Assembly: GCA_964035575.1 (NCBI GenBank)
Contig: OZ037880.1
Span: 1,054,001 to 1,118,000, forward strand
Source: Rhynchopus sp. YZ270_cl-10
Lineage: Eukaryota; Euglenozoa; Diplonemea; Diplonemida; Diplonemidae
Direction of reading: 5' to 3'
DNA length: 64,000 nucleotides
The notes under the pieces: model-generated
Told to the model about the DNA's origin: nothing
What the model saw: only the letters and a program-made list of their open reading frames with translations
Database searches by the model: none
Shown here: positions 51,396 to 60,598 of the stretch, one piece after another
Numbering within the stretch: the stretch's first letter is position 1
Layout: the number at the start of each line of letters is the position of its first letter
Translations under genes and position numbers: made by a program

Positions 51396-52745
51396 ATGCA
51401 TACGGTATTGAATTTGAAAGGGGCAGCGTTTCGGAGATGTCTTTCGATTGATCTGCGAAAGGAGCGAGTAGTGAAGCGGGAGATGCGGCTGATGCCGTTT
51501 GAAAAGCGTTTAGAGTTTGTTTCGGTTGTGAGCGACCAGCTGCATGCACAGGAGGCGGAGATCTTTGCCGCGAACAAAATCGACTGCGAGAGGTTTTCCG
51601 CGAACCTAGAGCCCACCGCAGAGAACATTGCCATAGCACAACAGATGTTTCTTACTGAAGACGGCTTCCTCAAGATGCGCCAGGACATCCGTGATATCTT
51701 AACCAGCACTGACTACAACAACTCTCTCATGGGGGAATGGGAAACACTCAATCGAGTTACCACCAAAAAGGTTCGCACTCCGTTCGGTCGAATCAACGTT
51801 GCGGTCCGCGCTGCACCGTCCGATCTGATTCATTCCACAACACTCCCGATTGTCTCAGGGAATGCCGTGACTGTGCGTCCATCGGGTCTTTTGGAGGAAA
51901 CGTCGAAAACGGTGTTGAAAATTATGACAGATGCTGCGGTGCATGTGGAGTTGCCAGAAGGGGCGGTGGAGGTGGCGGGGGACCAGAAGATGTATGTGAA
52001 GGCGTTGGGGATGAAGGGGAAGTTTGATATGAACATTGTGATGCACGATGCTGCGGGGGGTAGTGATGAGGCGTTGATCCGCAGACACAGCCACGCGCCG
52101 GTAGTGGTGACCGGAGACGCGAGGAACTACCTCTACATACACAGCGACGCCGAGCCCGTCCAAGTCTCCCGCATCCTCAAAAACGCAAAGATCCAACAAC
52201 CTTCCAGCCAATGCGCACTCCACCACATCCTCCTCCACACCTCTTACCCTCATATTTCTCAGCTTCTCGAGCTTTTTGAAGAGCATAAGGTGCGTGTTGT
52301 GAGAGATGAAGGCACTCAAAAGAGACTTGCCAAGCAAGGGCTTGGAGACCTGCAGGGAGATGTTGTGAAAAAGGGTGCCTTGGAAGCTGCGTTTGTAGAC
52401 ACGCGGGTCACACTCCGCTTTGTCCCTGCGTTGGAGGAAGCGGTGAAGGTGATCAACCGCCACTCCACACACCACCAGAGCACCATCCTCTGCCAGGCAG
52501 AACGTGCCGCCGAAGACTTCCTGGAAGAGGTCGATTCAGCAGTGGTCCTGCACAACACCAGCCCTCTCCTCGCAGACGCCGAAGGTCTAGGCCTCGGGGC
52601 AGGTCTTGGTGTCAACGACTCCCTCGGCCCACTCTCTGTCAAAGAGCTCCTTACCACCCGCTACATCGTGGAAAGCATCGGACGAACCAAACCCGAAGAA
52701 AACCTCAAGGCAAACCCTCTCCTGCAAGCAGGGAAAACTGCATGA
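51396..52745 (+). CDS. Gamma-glutamyl phosphate reductase (ProA-like)
   Basis: 449 aa, single exon. The aldehyde-dehydrogenase-fold enzyme reduces gamma-glutamyl phosphate to glutamate semialdehyde with NADPH, the second step of proline synthesis. Family signatures: residue 40s-50s NKIDCE (bacterial N..D), PFGRINVAVRAAPSDLIH near 129, SGNAVTVRPSG near 153, then NAKIQQPSSQCALHHILLH, in which Cys273 is the catalytic thiol, and the C-terminal GLGLGAGLGVND followed by GPLSVKELLTTRYIVESIG. It is a stand-alone reductase: no glutamate kinase domain is fused, unlike plant and animal P5CS. Several usually conserved residues around the substrate site differ, so activity is likely but not certain. Start follows the acceptor-like CCTCTCAG by 17 bases. 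Confidence 0.85.
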   Translation: MHTVLNLKGAAFRRCLSIDLRKERVVKREMRLMPFEKRLEFVSVVSDQLHAQEAEIFAANKIDCERFSANLEPTAENIAIAQQMFLTEDGFLKMRQDIRDILTSTDYNNSLMGEWETLNRVTTKKVRTPFGRINVAVRAAPSDLIHSTTLPIVSGNAVTVRPSGLLEETSKTVLKIMTDAAVHVELPEGAVEVAGDQKMYVKALGMKGKFDMNIVMHDAAGGSDEALIRRHSHAPVVVTGDARNYLYIHSDAEPVQVSRILKNAKIQQPSSQCALHHILLHTSYPHISQLLELFEEHKVRVVRDEGTQKRLAKQGLGDLQGDVVKKGALEAAFVDTRVTLRFVPALEEAVKVINRHSTHHQSTILCQAERAAEDFLEEVDSAVVLHNTSPLLADAEGLGLGAGLGVNDSLGPLSVKELLTTRYIVESIGRTKPEENLKANPLLQAGKTA

Positions 52746-52903
52746 AACATTGAATGCATTAGGGGAGTACTACAAAGGGCTATGAGATGACTCTCAAAGA
52801 ATAACGATACGATTCCAAAACCTTCCCCTATTTTATATGTAAAATACACCACAACAAATCATTTTTCCAGAAGTTGGGTTGGGTATTGTGGGATTGCCAC
52901 AGA

Positions 52904-53428
52904 ATGATACACACTTCATCTCCTTTGGAGGAACTTACCTTCGCACGACGTGCAGAAGCTATGCTACAACTTCGCACAGAGGAGCAGAAGTACGAACGAC
53001 TTGCATTGACGCGAAGGGTTGAGGAGGTGACTAACCTGGCACCAGAAGGGGATGCACTGTCCGCTGTGTTGGATATGGTGAACGACACTGGGACCGTTCA
53101 TGGCAGTTTACTTCAAACCTATGAGGCTCAGGAACGACGGATGGCGGAAATGGAGAGCATGGTGTCAGAGGTTAAACAGACAAATGCAGAAATTATTGCC
53201 CGTTTAACAAGGCTTCTCGAGCAAGAAGAGGCACGTCAACAAGAGCATTACAGGGTACGTGAGTCATATGCTCCTGAAACGCTGCAAGGCGAAGCATCAG
53301 CGGCATTAGCGGCCGCAGAGCTCCACCATGCAACACTGAAAACGCAACTGCACAACCATTCGAATCAAATTAGCGAAAAAAAACAACTCATTCTGGCGCA
53401 GATGTTGGTGGCGGAAGGGGTTGCGTGA
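52904..53428 (+). CDS. Small coiled-coil protein, unknown
   Basis: 174 aa, Glu/Gln/Arg/Ala-rich and predicted mostly helical, with heptad-like stretches at about 10-45 and 65-115 (AQERRMAEMESMVSEVKQTN). No signal peptide, membrane segment or catalytic motif. Start chosen at the first ATG after the acceptor-like TTTTTCCAG (52862-52870); an upstream in-frame extension lacks an ATG. It could be a subunit of a cytoskeletal or flagellar complex, but nothing in the sequence shows this. Confidence 0.65.
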   Translation: MIHTSSPLEELTFARRAEAMLQLRTEEQKYERLALTRRVEEVTNLAPEGDALSAVLDMVNDTGTVHGSLLQTYEAQERRMAEMESMVSEVKQTNAEIIARLTRLLEQEEARQQEHYRVRESYAPETLQGEASAALAAAELHHATLKTQLHNHSNQISEKKQLILAQMLVAEGVA

Positions 53429-53637
53429 GAATGTAAAATTGTGATCCTTTTTTTTTAGAGATATTTCCGTTGTAATTAGATATTTTGTACAAAAAAAATG
53501 GCATTATTTTTCCTGCAAATTCCTCTGCCCATCATAAAACACCCCACCACCAGGTACCCCCGCTCCGAGCGACGCACCGTGGGGGGCTACAATACTCTTT
53601 ACACTATTTTAACTCCCCTTTTTTTAACCTATTTGTG

Positions 53638-56220
53638 ATGACTGCGGTTACTCCTATTGGGAAGGATCCGTTGGCGGAGTCGAAGTTGGATGCGTTTTCG
53701 CAGGGAATGTGCGGACGGGGTGGGAGTGTTGGGAGCGAACAAAGCCACGCAAACCCAAATGCACTGAGCAGCAGCAGCAGCAGCAGCCCTGCCCGCGATG
53801 AACCCAATGCGTTCAGAGATCTGCTCGTTGGTACCGGGTTGAAGGTGAAGGAGAAAGAGGGAACTCCATCCCCAAAGTACACTCCCACCGCAAAGCCGCC
53901 TCCAAAAAGCCTTTCACAACTTCGCGAAAGTGAGGAACCGGTGCCGCCACCTTCGCCACATTCACCTCCAGCTTCGTCTAGCCCAGCTCAGTCGCCGTTA
54001 TGTGTGACACCACCTCCCGAAGTGCCTGATGGGAATATGCAGGATGTCTTCAAGGGGGTTGTGTCCGGACTGAACGGTACAGATCGGATGGGCGCCCTGG
54101 AAACCATTTTGAGTACGTTAGGAAGAGAAGGGGAGGCCGGGGTGGAGCAGCCGATGAGTCCTTTGCTTGCGAATCAGGCGCGTGTTGTGGTGGATCGGTG
54201 TGACGTGCCTTCGTTGTCGTCGCCCCGCAGGGCGAGGGTTTACAAGGCAGAGTCGGAGGAAGTGAACACCGCCTTTTTACTGAGTCTGGATTTGCAAAAG
54301 AAGCCGCAAAAGGTTACCCCAGCAAGACCGCGCCACCCTCCACAGGAAGCCGTTGTGGTAGGACCGGACAGTTATGACTACGTCGGCAACATGCCCAGCC
54401 CAGCTGCCGTCTCATGTCTCTCAACCAGATGGTCCGAACAAAAAATGCAAAAAATCGACCCAGACCTTCGAGAAAAGCTTCGCCAATGGGAGGTCACCCT
54501 CCGCAACAACACTGAAGTCACTGTACGCCCTTTACCAGGCGACGATGCTTGCGAAGCACCTCCTGCAGCCTCCGTTGACTCCATACAAGACAAGCTAAAA
54601 GCGGCAGAAGAAGACAGAGAGGCCGCAGAAAGACGACTGGAAACGCTATCTCGAGAGCCACCCTCGCATTTTACCGACAAACAACGCGAATTTCACCACC
54701 AAAGCGCGCTGGCAGAGAAATGGCGGATGCAGGAGGCCGCAAACAAAATCCACTCCTGCTTCGAACAGCTCGAGGCAGCACGGTCCGCAGGGTCGTCCAC
54801 TCCGACGGACGCACCTCGCAGCGCCTCCTCCACCGAACGCCCTCCTGACACAGTACGGGTAAGCGGCCCCAACTCCGCCGTCAACGGATCTTACGTAAAG
54901 CATCTTGGCCGCCAACATACGTACACCAGAGCTGATGGGATGACCTTATATTCGGATGGCGTAAAATGGGGTTTCGCGCAGGGTGCAAAACGGACCCCGG
55001 TTGTCATATCATTGTGTACAAGAGCACGGAACCCATGCTCGGTGTGGCAGTGGTATGAAGTTGATCCTAAGCAGGGCAGGTATATCTGCAATAAACGTAT
55101 CAAAATTGAACCTCCGGAGGCAGAGTCTCTTCAGGACAATGTGAAGGCGTTGGTCGCAATGGGTTTTCCTTTGAGTACTGTAGAGGAGGCGTTGAACGCG
55201 ACTGCAGGGAGTTTGGAAGGGGCGTTGAACATTCTGTTGCAGGAGGGGTGGAATCCGTCGACGCCGTTGACGCCAACGGATTCGCATGATGCAAAGTTGG
55301 AGCGGAGGTTGGTACGCACGTTCAGCGGAGCGAATGGGTCCAGCACGATGTCGCCTTTGGATGAATCGCTTCGCAGTACGACGTCGTCGTCGTCTTTAAC
55401 ATCGAACCTTCCTATTCCGGTGTACGGTAGTGCGGTGCATTCCAGGCAAATGCAGGTAGGGGATATCGAGATGACCCGGGTGTTGTCGAATCAATCGTTG
55501 CGGAGTGGGGCTTCGTATCCAGCTGTGGTGCCTCCGCCAGGAAAGAGAGTGAAACAGCCGGTTGCACCGAGAAGTGCACCGTTGAGCGTTGCAGAACAAA
55601 TGCAGCAGCAGTTTCCGCAGCTTGATAAAAATGCGATAGGGGATGTGGTGCGTGCAGTGGGTGATGATGTGGCTGCCTGCACTGCAGCGCTCTCAGAGAT
55701 AGCCGGAACTGCTCCGGTTGTGTCGCCTACCCAAGGCAGGCCTGTTCGTACAAAGCAACGTCTCCCACAGTACCGTGTTGTCCCCAATGCGGGTGTCTCC
55801 TTCAGGAAGACACCGAACGTTGCGGACATAGAAAGCACCTTTGCGGGGCCACGTGGCGGGGATGTGATTAGTGCACAAAATGTTGTTGGTGATTTTGTGC
55901 AGTTGGAGAACGGTTTTTACGTTCCTATTACAAAGGAAGGTCGCGCGCTGCTGCAACGCATTGACTGTGCAGAGGAGGAATCACAGCGGGCCCTAGGTGC
56001 GAAAGTAGGTGACCTCATCAAGGATGCGTCAGAGCTGCACTATGCTCTGCGTAACGGTAGAGTGCAGTTAGCGTTAATGCTGTTGGAAGCAGGTGCACCT
56101 GCAGACGTTTCAGATGAGAATGGTGTAACCCCCCTTGAAATGGCAGAGTCGCATGTAGCGTTTAATGCAGGAGGAGTCGCTGATACAGTTATCAGTCTTC
56201 TTGCCAGCGCGGTTCGCTAG
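53638..56220 (+). CDS. Ubiquitin-binding adaptor with UBA, CUE-like and ankyrin-like regions
   Basis: 860 aa, single exon. Residues 1-190 are Ser/Pro-rich and disordered, with a poly-Ser run from AGC repeats. A charged helical stretch lies at about 310-400. A compact region at about 418-492 (ADGMTLYSDGVKWGFAQG, VWQWYEVDPKQGRYICNK) is Trp-rich and unassigned, perhaps WWE-like. About 497-537 is a UBA domain (NVKALVAMGFPLSTVEEALN, then GALNILLQEG). About 649-690 is CUE-like (MQQQFPQLDKNAIGDVVRAV). The C-terminus (about 797-860) is ankyrin-like (ELHYALRNGRVQLALMLLEA, then GVTPLEMAE). UBA and CUE bind ubiquitin, so this is likely an adaptor in ubiquitin signalling. Its neighbour two genes upstream has ubiquitin-like folds. 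Confidence 0.75.
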   Translation: MTAVTPIGKDPLAESKLDAFSQGMCGRGGSVGSEQSHANPNALSSSSSSSPARDEPNAFRDLLVGTGLKVKEKEGTPSPKYTPTAKPPPKSLSQLRESEEPVPPPSPHSPPASSSPAQSPLCVTPPPEVPDGNMQDVFKGVVSGLNGTDRMGALETILSTLGREGEAGVEQPMSPLLANQARVVVDRCDVPSLSSPRRARVYKAESEEVNTAFLLSLDLQKKPQKVTPARPRHPPQEAVVVGPDSYDYVGNMPSPAAVSCLSTRWSEQKMQKIDPDLREKLRQWEVTLRNNTEVTVRPLPGDDACEAPPAASVDSIQDKLKAAEEDREAAERRLETLSREPPSHFTDKQREFHHQSALAEKWRMQEAANKIHSCFEQLEAARSAGSSTPTDAPRSASSTERPPDTVRVSGPNSAVNGSYVKHLGRQHTYTRADGMTLYSDGVKWGFAQGAKRTPVVISLCTRARNPCSVWQWYEVDPKQGRYICNKRIKIEPPEAESLQDNVKALVAMGFPLSTVEEALNATAGSLEGALNILLQEGWNPSTPLTPTDSHDAKLERRLVRTFSGANGSSTMSPLDESLRSTTSSSSLTSNLPIPVYGSAVHSRQMQVGDIEMTRVLSNQSLRSGASYPAVVPPPGKRVKQPVAPRSAPLSVAEQMQQQFPQLDKNAIGDVVRAVGDDVAACTAALSEIAGTAPVVSPTQGRPVRTKQRLPQYRVVPNAGVSFRKTPNVADIESTFAGPRGGDVISAQNVVGDFVQLENGFYVPITKEGRALLQRIDCAEEESQRALGAKVGDLIKDASELHYALRNGRVQLALMLLEAGAPADVSDENGVTPLEMAESHVAFNAGGVADTVISLLASAVR

Positions 56221-56589
56221 CTTTTTTGAGTTTGTATTTTTAAATCAACCTTTTATATGGGCGACATTTTGTTAAAATAAAGTTATCCTGAGCATCCTTC
56301 CCTGTAGGTGGGGATTTCAGGGGATTTTTTTTTGCCGTGCTACTTCATTTCCATTACTCAAAACAACGCCCTTTTGGCGAACGTTATAACGCAGAGTCCA
56401 TAGAGCGATTATTGCATCAAAGGTAAGGATGCAATGTTCGATAGAATCGTTGTTCGACAAAAGCGAAAAAAAATGTGGTTAAAAAGGGGAAGGGAAACAG
56501 TGCTTTCCCGTTGGGGGTAATAGGGGTTGCTTCAGTCTGTCTTCCGGTTGTGTGATAAAATGAGGAGAGAGGATGGGGGGGGGGGGGGG
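56221..56589 (+). other. Intergenic, no gene seen
   Basis: AT-rich, ending in a run of 16 G (56574-56589) that is the insertion site of the foldback element. Confidence 0.6.
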
Positions 56590-58180
56590 TAGGGGGTCCG
56601 ACTGTGAGTAAAATTACCGTACAAAAAACTCATTATTAAACTTCTGGTCATTTCCAAGGCAACTGCGGGTGAAAAACACCCTCAGAGTGGGTCACAGGGG
56701 GCCTGTGGGCCGAAAAACGACCCAGAAGCCACCCCAGAATACAAAAAAATGGGGAAAAATAGTGAAAAAACGGCTTTTTGACGGTTTTGGCCATGTTGGG
56801 CAAAACAGCGATTTTTCAAGAAAAAACCAAAAAAACGGTTATTTTTTGACATCACAAAACCTCTTTTGGCACAAATATGCCCCAAAAGTGGCCCGTGAGT
56901 CCATTCCAACCTGTTTCGGACGTATTTGACACTTTTGGAAGTGTTTTTTTGGTGTTTTTACGTCAAAAAAAATACCCTGGCAATACCCTGACCGCGCTCC
57001 GGCAGCATTCCGGCATGCTGTTTGACCCATATAGGGGTCAAGAAATGGCCAAAAACCCCCGAAAAAGGACCCTGGGAGCCCAGATAGTTCCAAATTTCCA
57101 CCACATCCACACCTAAACACCGCAAAAACACCACAGAAAGTCGTCTTTAAAAACACACTTTTTTCAAAAAGGTCATTATGGAGCCTGTCTGACGATAGCG
57201 ATTTTTCAAGAAAAAACCAAAAAAACGGCTATTTTTTGACATCACAAAACCTCTTTTGGCACAAATATGCCCCAAAAGTGGCCCGTGAGTCCATTCCAAC
57301 CTGTTTTGGACATATTTGACACTTTTGGAAGTGTTTTTTTGGTGTTTTTACATCAAAAAAAAATGGTATGGCAATGGTATGGCAGCGCTCCGGTAGCATT
57401 CCAGCATGCTGTTTGACCCATATAGGGGTCAAGAAATGGCTAAAAACCCCCGAAAAAGGACCCTGGGAGCCCAGATAGTTCCAAATTTCCACCACATCCC
57501 CATCCAAACACTGCAAAAACACGACAGAAAGTCGTCTTAAAAAACACACTTTTTTCAAAAAGGCTATTATGGAACCTGCCTGATGACCTTTTTGAAAAAA
57601 GTGTGTTTTTTAAGACGATTTTCTGTGGTGTTTTTGCGGTGTTTGGGTGGGGATGAGGTGGAAATTTGGAAAGATTGGGGTTCCGGGGGCCCTTTTTCAG
57701 GGGTTTTAAGCAAAAATATGGCCGAGAATGTGGTCGGAGCAATGGTGGCAGTGCTGTCCAAGGACCGTCCAAGGATTTTTTGGGGGTGTTTTTCAGCGTG
57801 AAAACACCAAAAAAACACTTGCAAAAGTGTCAAATATGTCCAAAACAGGTTGGAATGGACTCACGGGCCACTTTTGGGGCATATTTGTGCCAAATGAGGT
57901 TTTGTGATGTCAAAAAATAACCGTTTTTTTGGTTTTTTCTTGAAAAATCGCTATTTTGCCCAACATGGCCAAAACCGCCAAAAAGCCGTTTTTTCACTAT
58001 TTTTTTCCATTTTTTTGTATTCTGGGGTGGCTTCTGGGTCGTTTTTCGGCCCACAGGCCCCCTGTGACCCACTCTGAGGGTGTTTTTCACCCGCAGTTGC
58101 CTTGGAAATGACCAGAAGTTTAATAATGAGTTTTTTGTACGAAATTTTATACACAAGTCTATTAGGAGTCGGACCCCCTA
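56590..58180. mobile_element. Foldback DNA element with long arms and TA target duplication
   Basis: Both ends read TAGGGGGTCCGACT (56590-56603 and the mirror at 58167-58180), with a G run outside each TA, so the target was a TA within a G tract; this suits a Tc1/mariner-type non-autonomous element. After a short non-matching spacer, long inverted arms run 56618-56959 and 57799-58141 (about 340 bases, near-identical). The interior has a 390-bp direct duplication (about 56806-57195 and 57196-57585) followed by an inverted partial third copy. Open frames here are repeat-derived; no transposase is seen. Confidence 0.85.
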
Positions 58181-58491
58181 GGGGGGGGGGGGGGGGGGGG
58201 GAGATGGGGGAATAGGGAGGGGGTTTTTTTTTGAAAAGAGTGGCTCGATTTTTTTTTTATGTGTTCATCCGGGGGCTGGCATCATATGAGTCAGTAGGGG
58301 GGGTGTCTGCATCAATGACTACCAATTTTTTTTTTGTCACTAAAAAAAACGAGAAACGTAAGTAAGAGAACATCCCTTTAACCTTAAAGATACGTGAAGG
58401 GTGAGGTGTTTTTCAAGTTTTCTTTCTTTTTGAAAAAATGTGTGAGGTTCACACACGTGTCTATACGTTGTCGAATTTTCGAGAAAAAAGA

Positions 58492-58580
58492 AAAGTGGAG
58501 ATTGCACAACTGTGGCAACACAACAGAGGCAACGACACTACTCCAACAATTTATCAAAATTGTTGAAATTGTTAAAACGC
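58492..58580 (+). repeat. Type E repeat
   Basis: AAAGTGGAGATTGCACAACT, then GTGGCAACACAACAGAGGCA, then CTCCAACAATTTATCAAAAT; matches 33790-33870. Confidence 0.65.
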
Positions 58581-58780
58581 GCCTCAGAAATTAGAATATC
58601 CGAAGCGATCCCACTCTCTTGCATCGTGGCATTGCTTTTAGCGATATGTGTGCATTTGTGTGCACAGAAAAAAAAAAATTTGTTAGTTCATCTTGAAAGC
58701 TTTCTTGGCAAGGTAACGTAACCTCTTATAACCAAAATTTTTTTCTTTTTCCTTCATTTTTTCCCCCTCATCTCTTTTGC

Positions 58781-58822
58781 AAGAGACACGTTCATCTTTC
58801 ATGCGTTATTTTTCTTTTTCCT
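58781..58822 (+). repeat. Dispersed repeat, type B, degenerate
   Basis: GCAAGAGACACGTTCATCTT, then TCATGC and T-rich sequence. Confidence 0.4.
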
Positions 58823-59496
58823 TTTTTTCCTTTTGTCCGAAATTGATCTAACCTTTCGCTGCTTCTCTCTCAAAGTGTTGGTTCCCCTCATCACATTTTG
58901 TCCTAACTCTTCCTGGCCACCAGCATTTTCGCACCCTAGGTGGGGTGAGGGGTTAAGTGTGCTGTCTTACCCTTCCCGCCTCCCTCAATGCTTCCTTCAG
59001 TTTTAGTTTTTCCGTGCTCAAGGTGTCAGAAAACTCAAATATCCCCTTAAAGTGGGACTGACGTCGCGTCTTACAATTAATCAAAAATAAACAGAGCACA
59101 AAGCACGTTCAAAACAAACTATTTTTAAAAAAAACTTCCCCCGTCCCCTCAAAGTGTCAGGCCATATTCCGCGCATTATACCCAAAGGGATATGGACAGC
59201 TGGCCAGATGTATTCAATGGTGGGTCGTTTTCACTTTCACCTCTTTTTAAAATGTTTCCCTTTATCTCTCCCCCATTAACAAACACCAGATTGAAGAAAT
59301 GAACAAACCCGCGAAGGGCAAAAACACTTTTCAGAGAAAAAAAAAAATGTGGGCTCTTCAGTAACAAAAAAAGGGGAAACTCACTTTTTGTCTCAAATGA
59401 CCCTCCTCCTACCTAGCTCTGTTGTCAATAATAGATTAGGGTTTTTGTGGTGAACACAAAAAACATTTTTCTCGGTACATCCGGTCATGTACCAAA

Positions 59497-59541
59497 GGTA
59501 CACTGTCAAGAGAGGGCTTTGTATTTCAACTCTTTTCTTTT
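59497..59541 (+). repeat. Dispersed repeat, type C
   Basis: GGTACACTGTCAAGAGAGGG, then CTTTGTATTTCAACTCTTTT. Lies in the flank of the Tfb4 gene. Confidence 0.75.
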
Positions 59542-59665
59542 CCACACTTTATATTTTTTTTTGCCATTTTACACCCCCTCTTCAGCAGTACACATGTAAA
59601 AAGCAAGACGCGGAGTTTCCTCTCCCTTTTTTTGGGTAACATTTTTAACGATTTGATTAAAAAAA

Positions 59666-60418
59666 ATGCCGCCACACACGACCCTTATCTTCATTGTGGA
59701 TATGTCCGCCCGACTGTGGGGTGATTCGCACCGTTTAGGCCAGCTTCTTGACGAAGTGCACGCCGCTTGTTTGCTGTTTTCTCTTGGTGGAGACAACCGA
59801 AGCCACAGCGTTCTTGGGGTGGGCGGCGAAGGGGCAGAGTTTCTTCCAAGCAAACGCGGGCACCGAGAAGAACCTTGGGCGGATGGGGGGGGACTGCAGT
59901 TAAGCCACGCCTTGACGAAGGCGTTGTGCGTCCTTAACAAACGGCGGGTCCATTACAACGAGCCTGGGGAGAGCAGAGTGGCATTGGTGCTAGGATCGGA
60001 TGCAAGGAAGGACGACCATATGGCCGTTATGAACGCGGCGTTTGTGGCGACGTCGGAGGGGGTAAGGTTTGATGTGTTGTGGGCACCGTACCTACTGCCC
60101 GCTGTTGGGAGTGTTGTGCAGCAGGCGGTCGCGGCGACGGGTGGTGCAGTGCTTATGGCAGAAGAGGCAGGTGAAGGTGTCAGTGAAGCAGGGCGTGCGC
60201 CGTCGTTGCTCGCGTTGCTCCTATCTGCGTTTGTAGCATCGCGGACCTGCCCCGGTGCGTTCCGTCCGCCGCCTTCTGAAAACAACGACGCCCGTACAAT
60301 CTGCGTCAAAACACAAAACCCCATCGAAACTGGAAACGTCTGCTCCGTCTGCTTCAGCGTCTTTCACCTCTCCGTAGATGTCTCGCATGGTTGTCCAACA
60401 TGTGGAATGCAAGCATAG
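59666..60418 (+). CDS. TFB4: TFIIH core subunit Tfb4/p34
   Basis: 250 aa, single exon. The N-terminal 190 residues form the von Willebrand A-like fold of the family (LIFIVDMSA at 7-15; SRVALVLGSDARKDDHMAVM near 104; RFDVLWAPYL near 134). The C-terminus has the cysteine-rich finger: ICVKTQNPIETGNVCSVC, then FSVFHLSVDVSHGCPTCG, which gives two CxxC pairs. Human p34 has a further N-terminal Cys pair in the RCFCH segment; here it is reduced to one Cys, so the first zinc site may be incomplete. Tfb4 pairs with the p44 subunit in TFIIH, used in transcription initiation and nucleotide excision repair. It is shorter than human p34 (308 aa). Start follows an A-rich leader at the first ATG of the conserved fold. 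Confidence 0.88.
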   Translation: MPPHTTLIFIVDMSARLWGDSHRLGQLLDEVHAACLLFSLGGDNRSHSVLGVGGEGAEFLPSKRGHREEPWADGGGLQLSHALTKALCVLNKRRVHYNEPGESRVALVLGSDARKDDHMAVMNAAFVATSEGVRFDVLWAPYLLPAVGSVVQQAVAATGGAVLMAEEAGEGVSEAGRAPSLLALLLSAFVASRTCPGAFRPPPSENNDARTICVKTQNPIETGNVCSVCFSVFHLSVDVSHGCPTCGMQA

Positions 60419-60598
60419 GGGGTTTTCTTCGTCCATCGTGATGAAGAAAAAGGGAATTTCTTGGAGGCGGGTTTTCTATGCTAACCCCTTTTAGACAAAC
60501 AAAATGTCGATTACAACAAAGACAGTTTTTCCCCCTTCCTTCCTCTTCTCCCCCCCTACTCTATCACACATAACCAGGAAAAGGGGTTGTGCGAAGTC
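60419..60598 (+). other. Short spacer with acceptor-like site
   Basis: T/C-rich tract (60527-60570) ending ACATAACCAG (60576), 23 bases before the Sec24 ATG. Confidence 0.55.

Larger units (their letters stand above)
58181..59665 (+). other. Intergenic, no gene seen
   Basis: Starts with a G run of about 21 and continues T-rich, with E, B and C repeats. Near the Tfb4 start it has the acceptor-like CCCCCTCTTCAG (to 59585) followed by a start-stop reading frame (ATG TAA at 59594-59599). Confidence 0.55.

Noticed and set aside
56669-58160. Several 70-130-residue frames with similar products in the foldback element
   Set aside because: They are translations of the inverted and duplicated arms; none shows a transposase motif.
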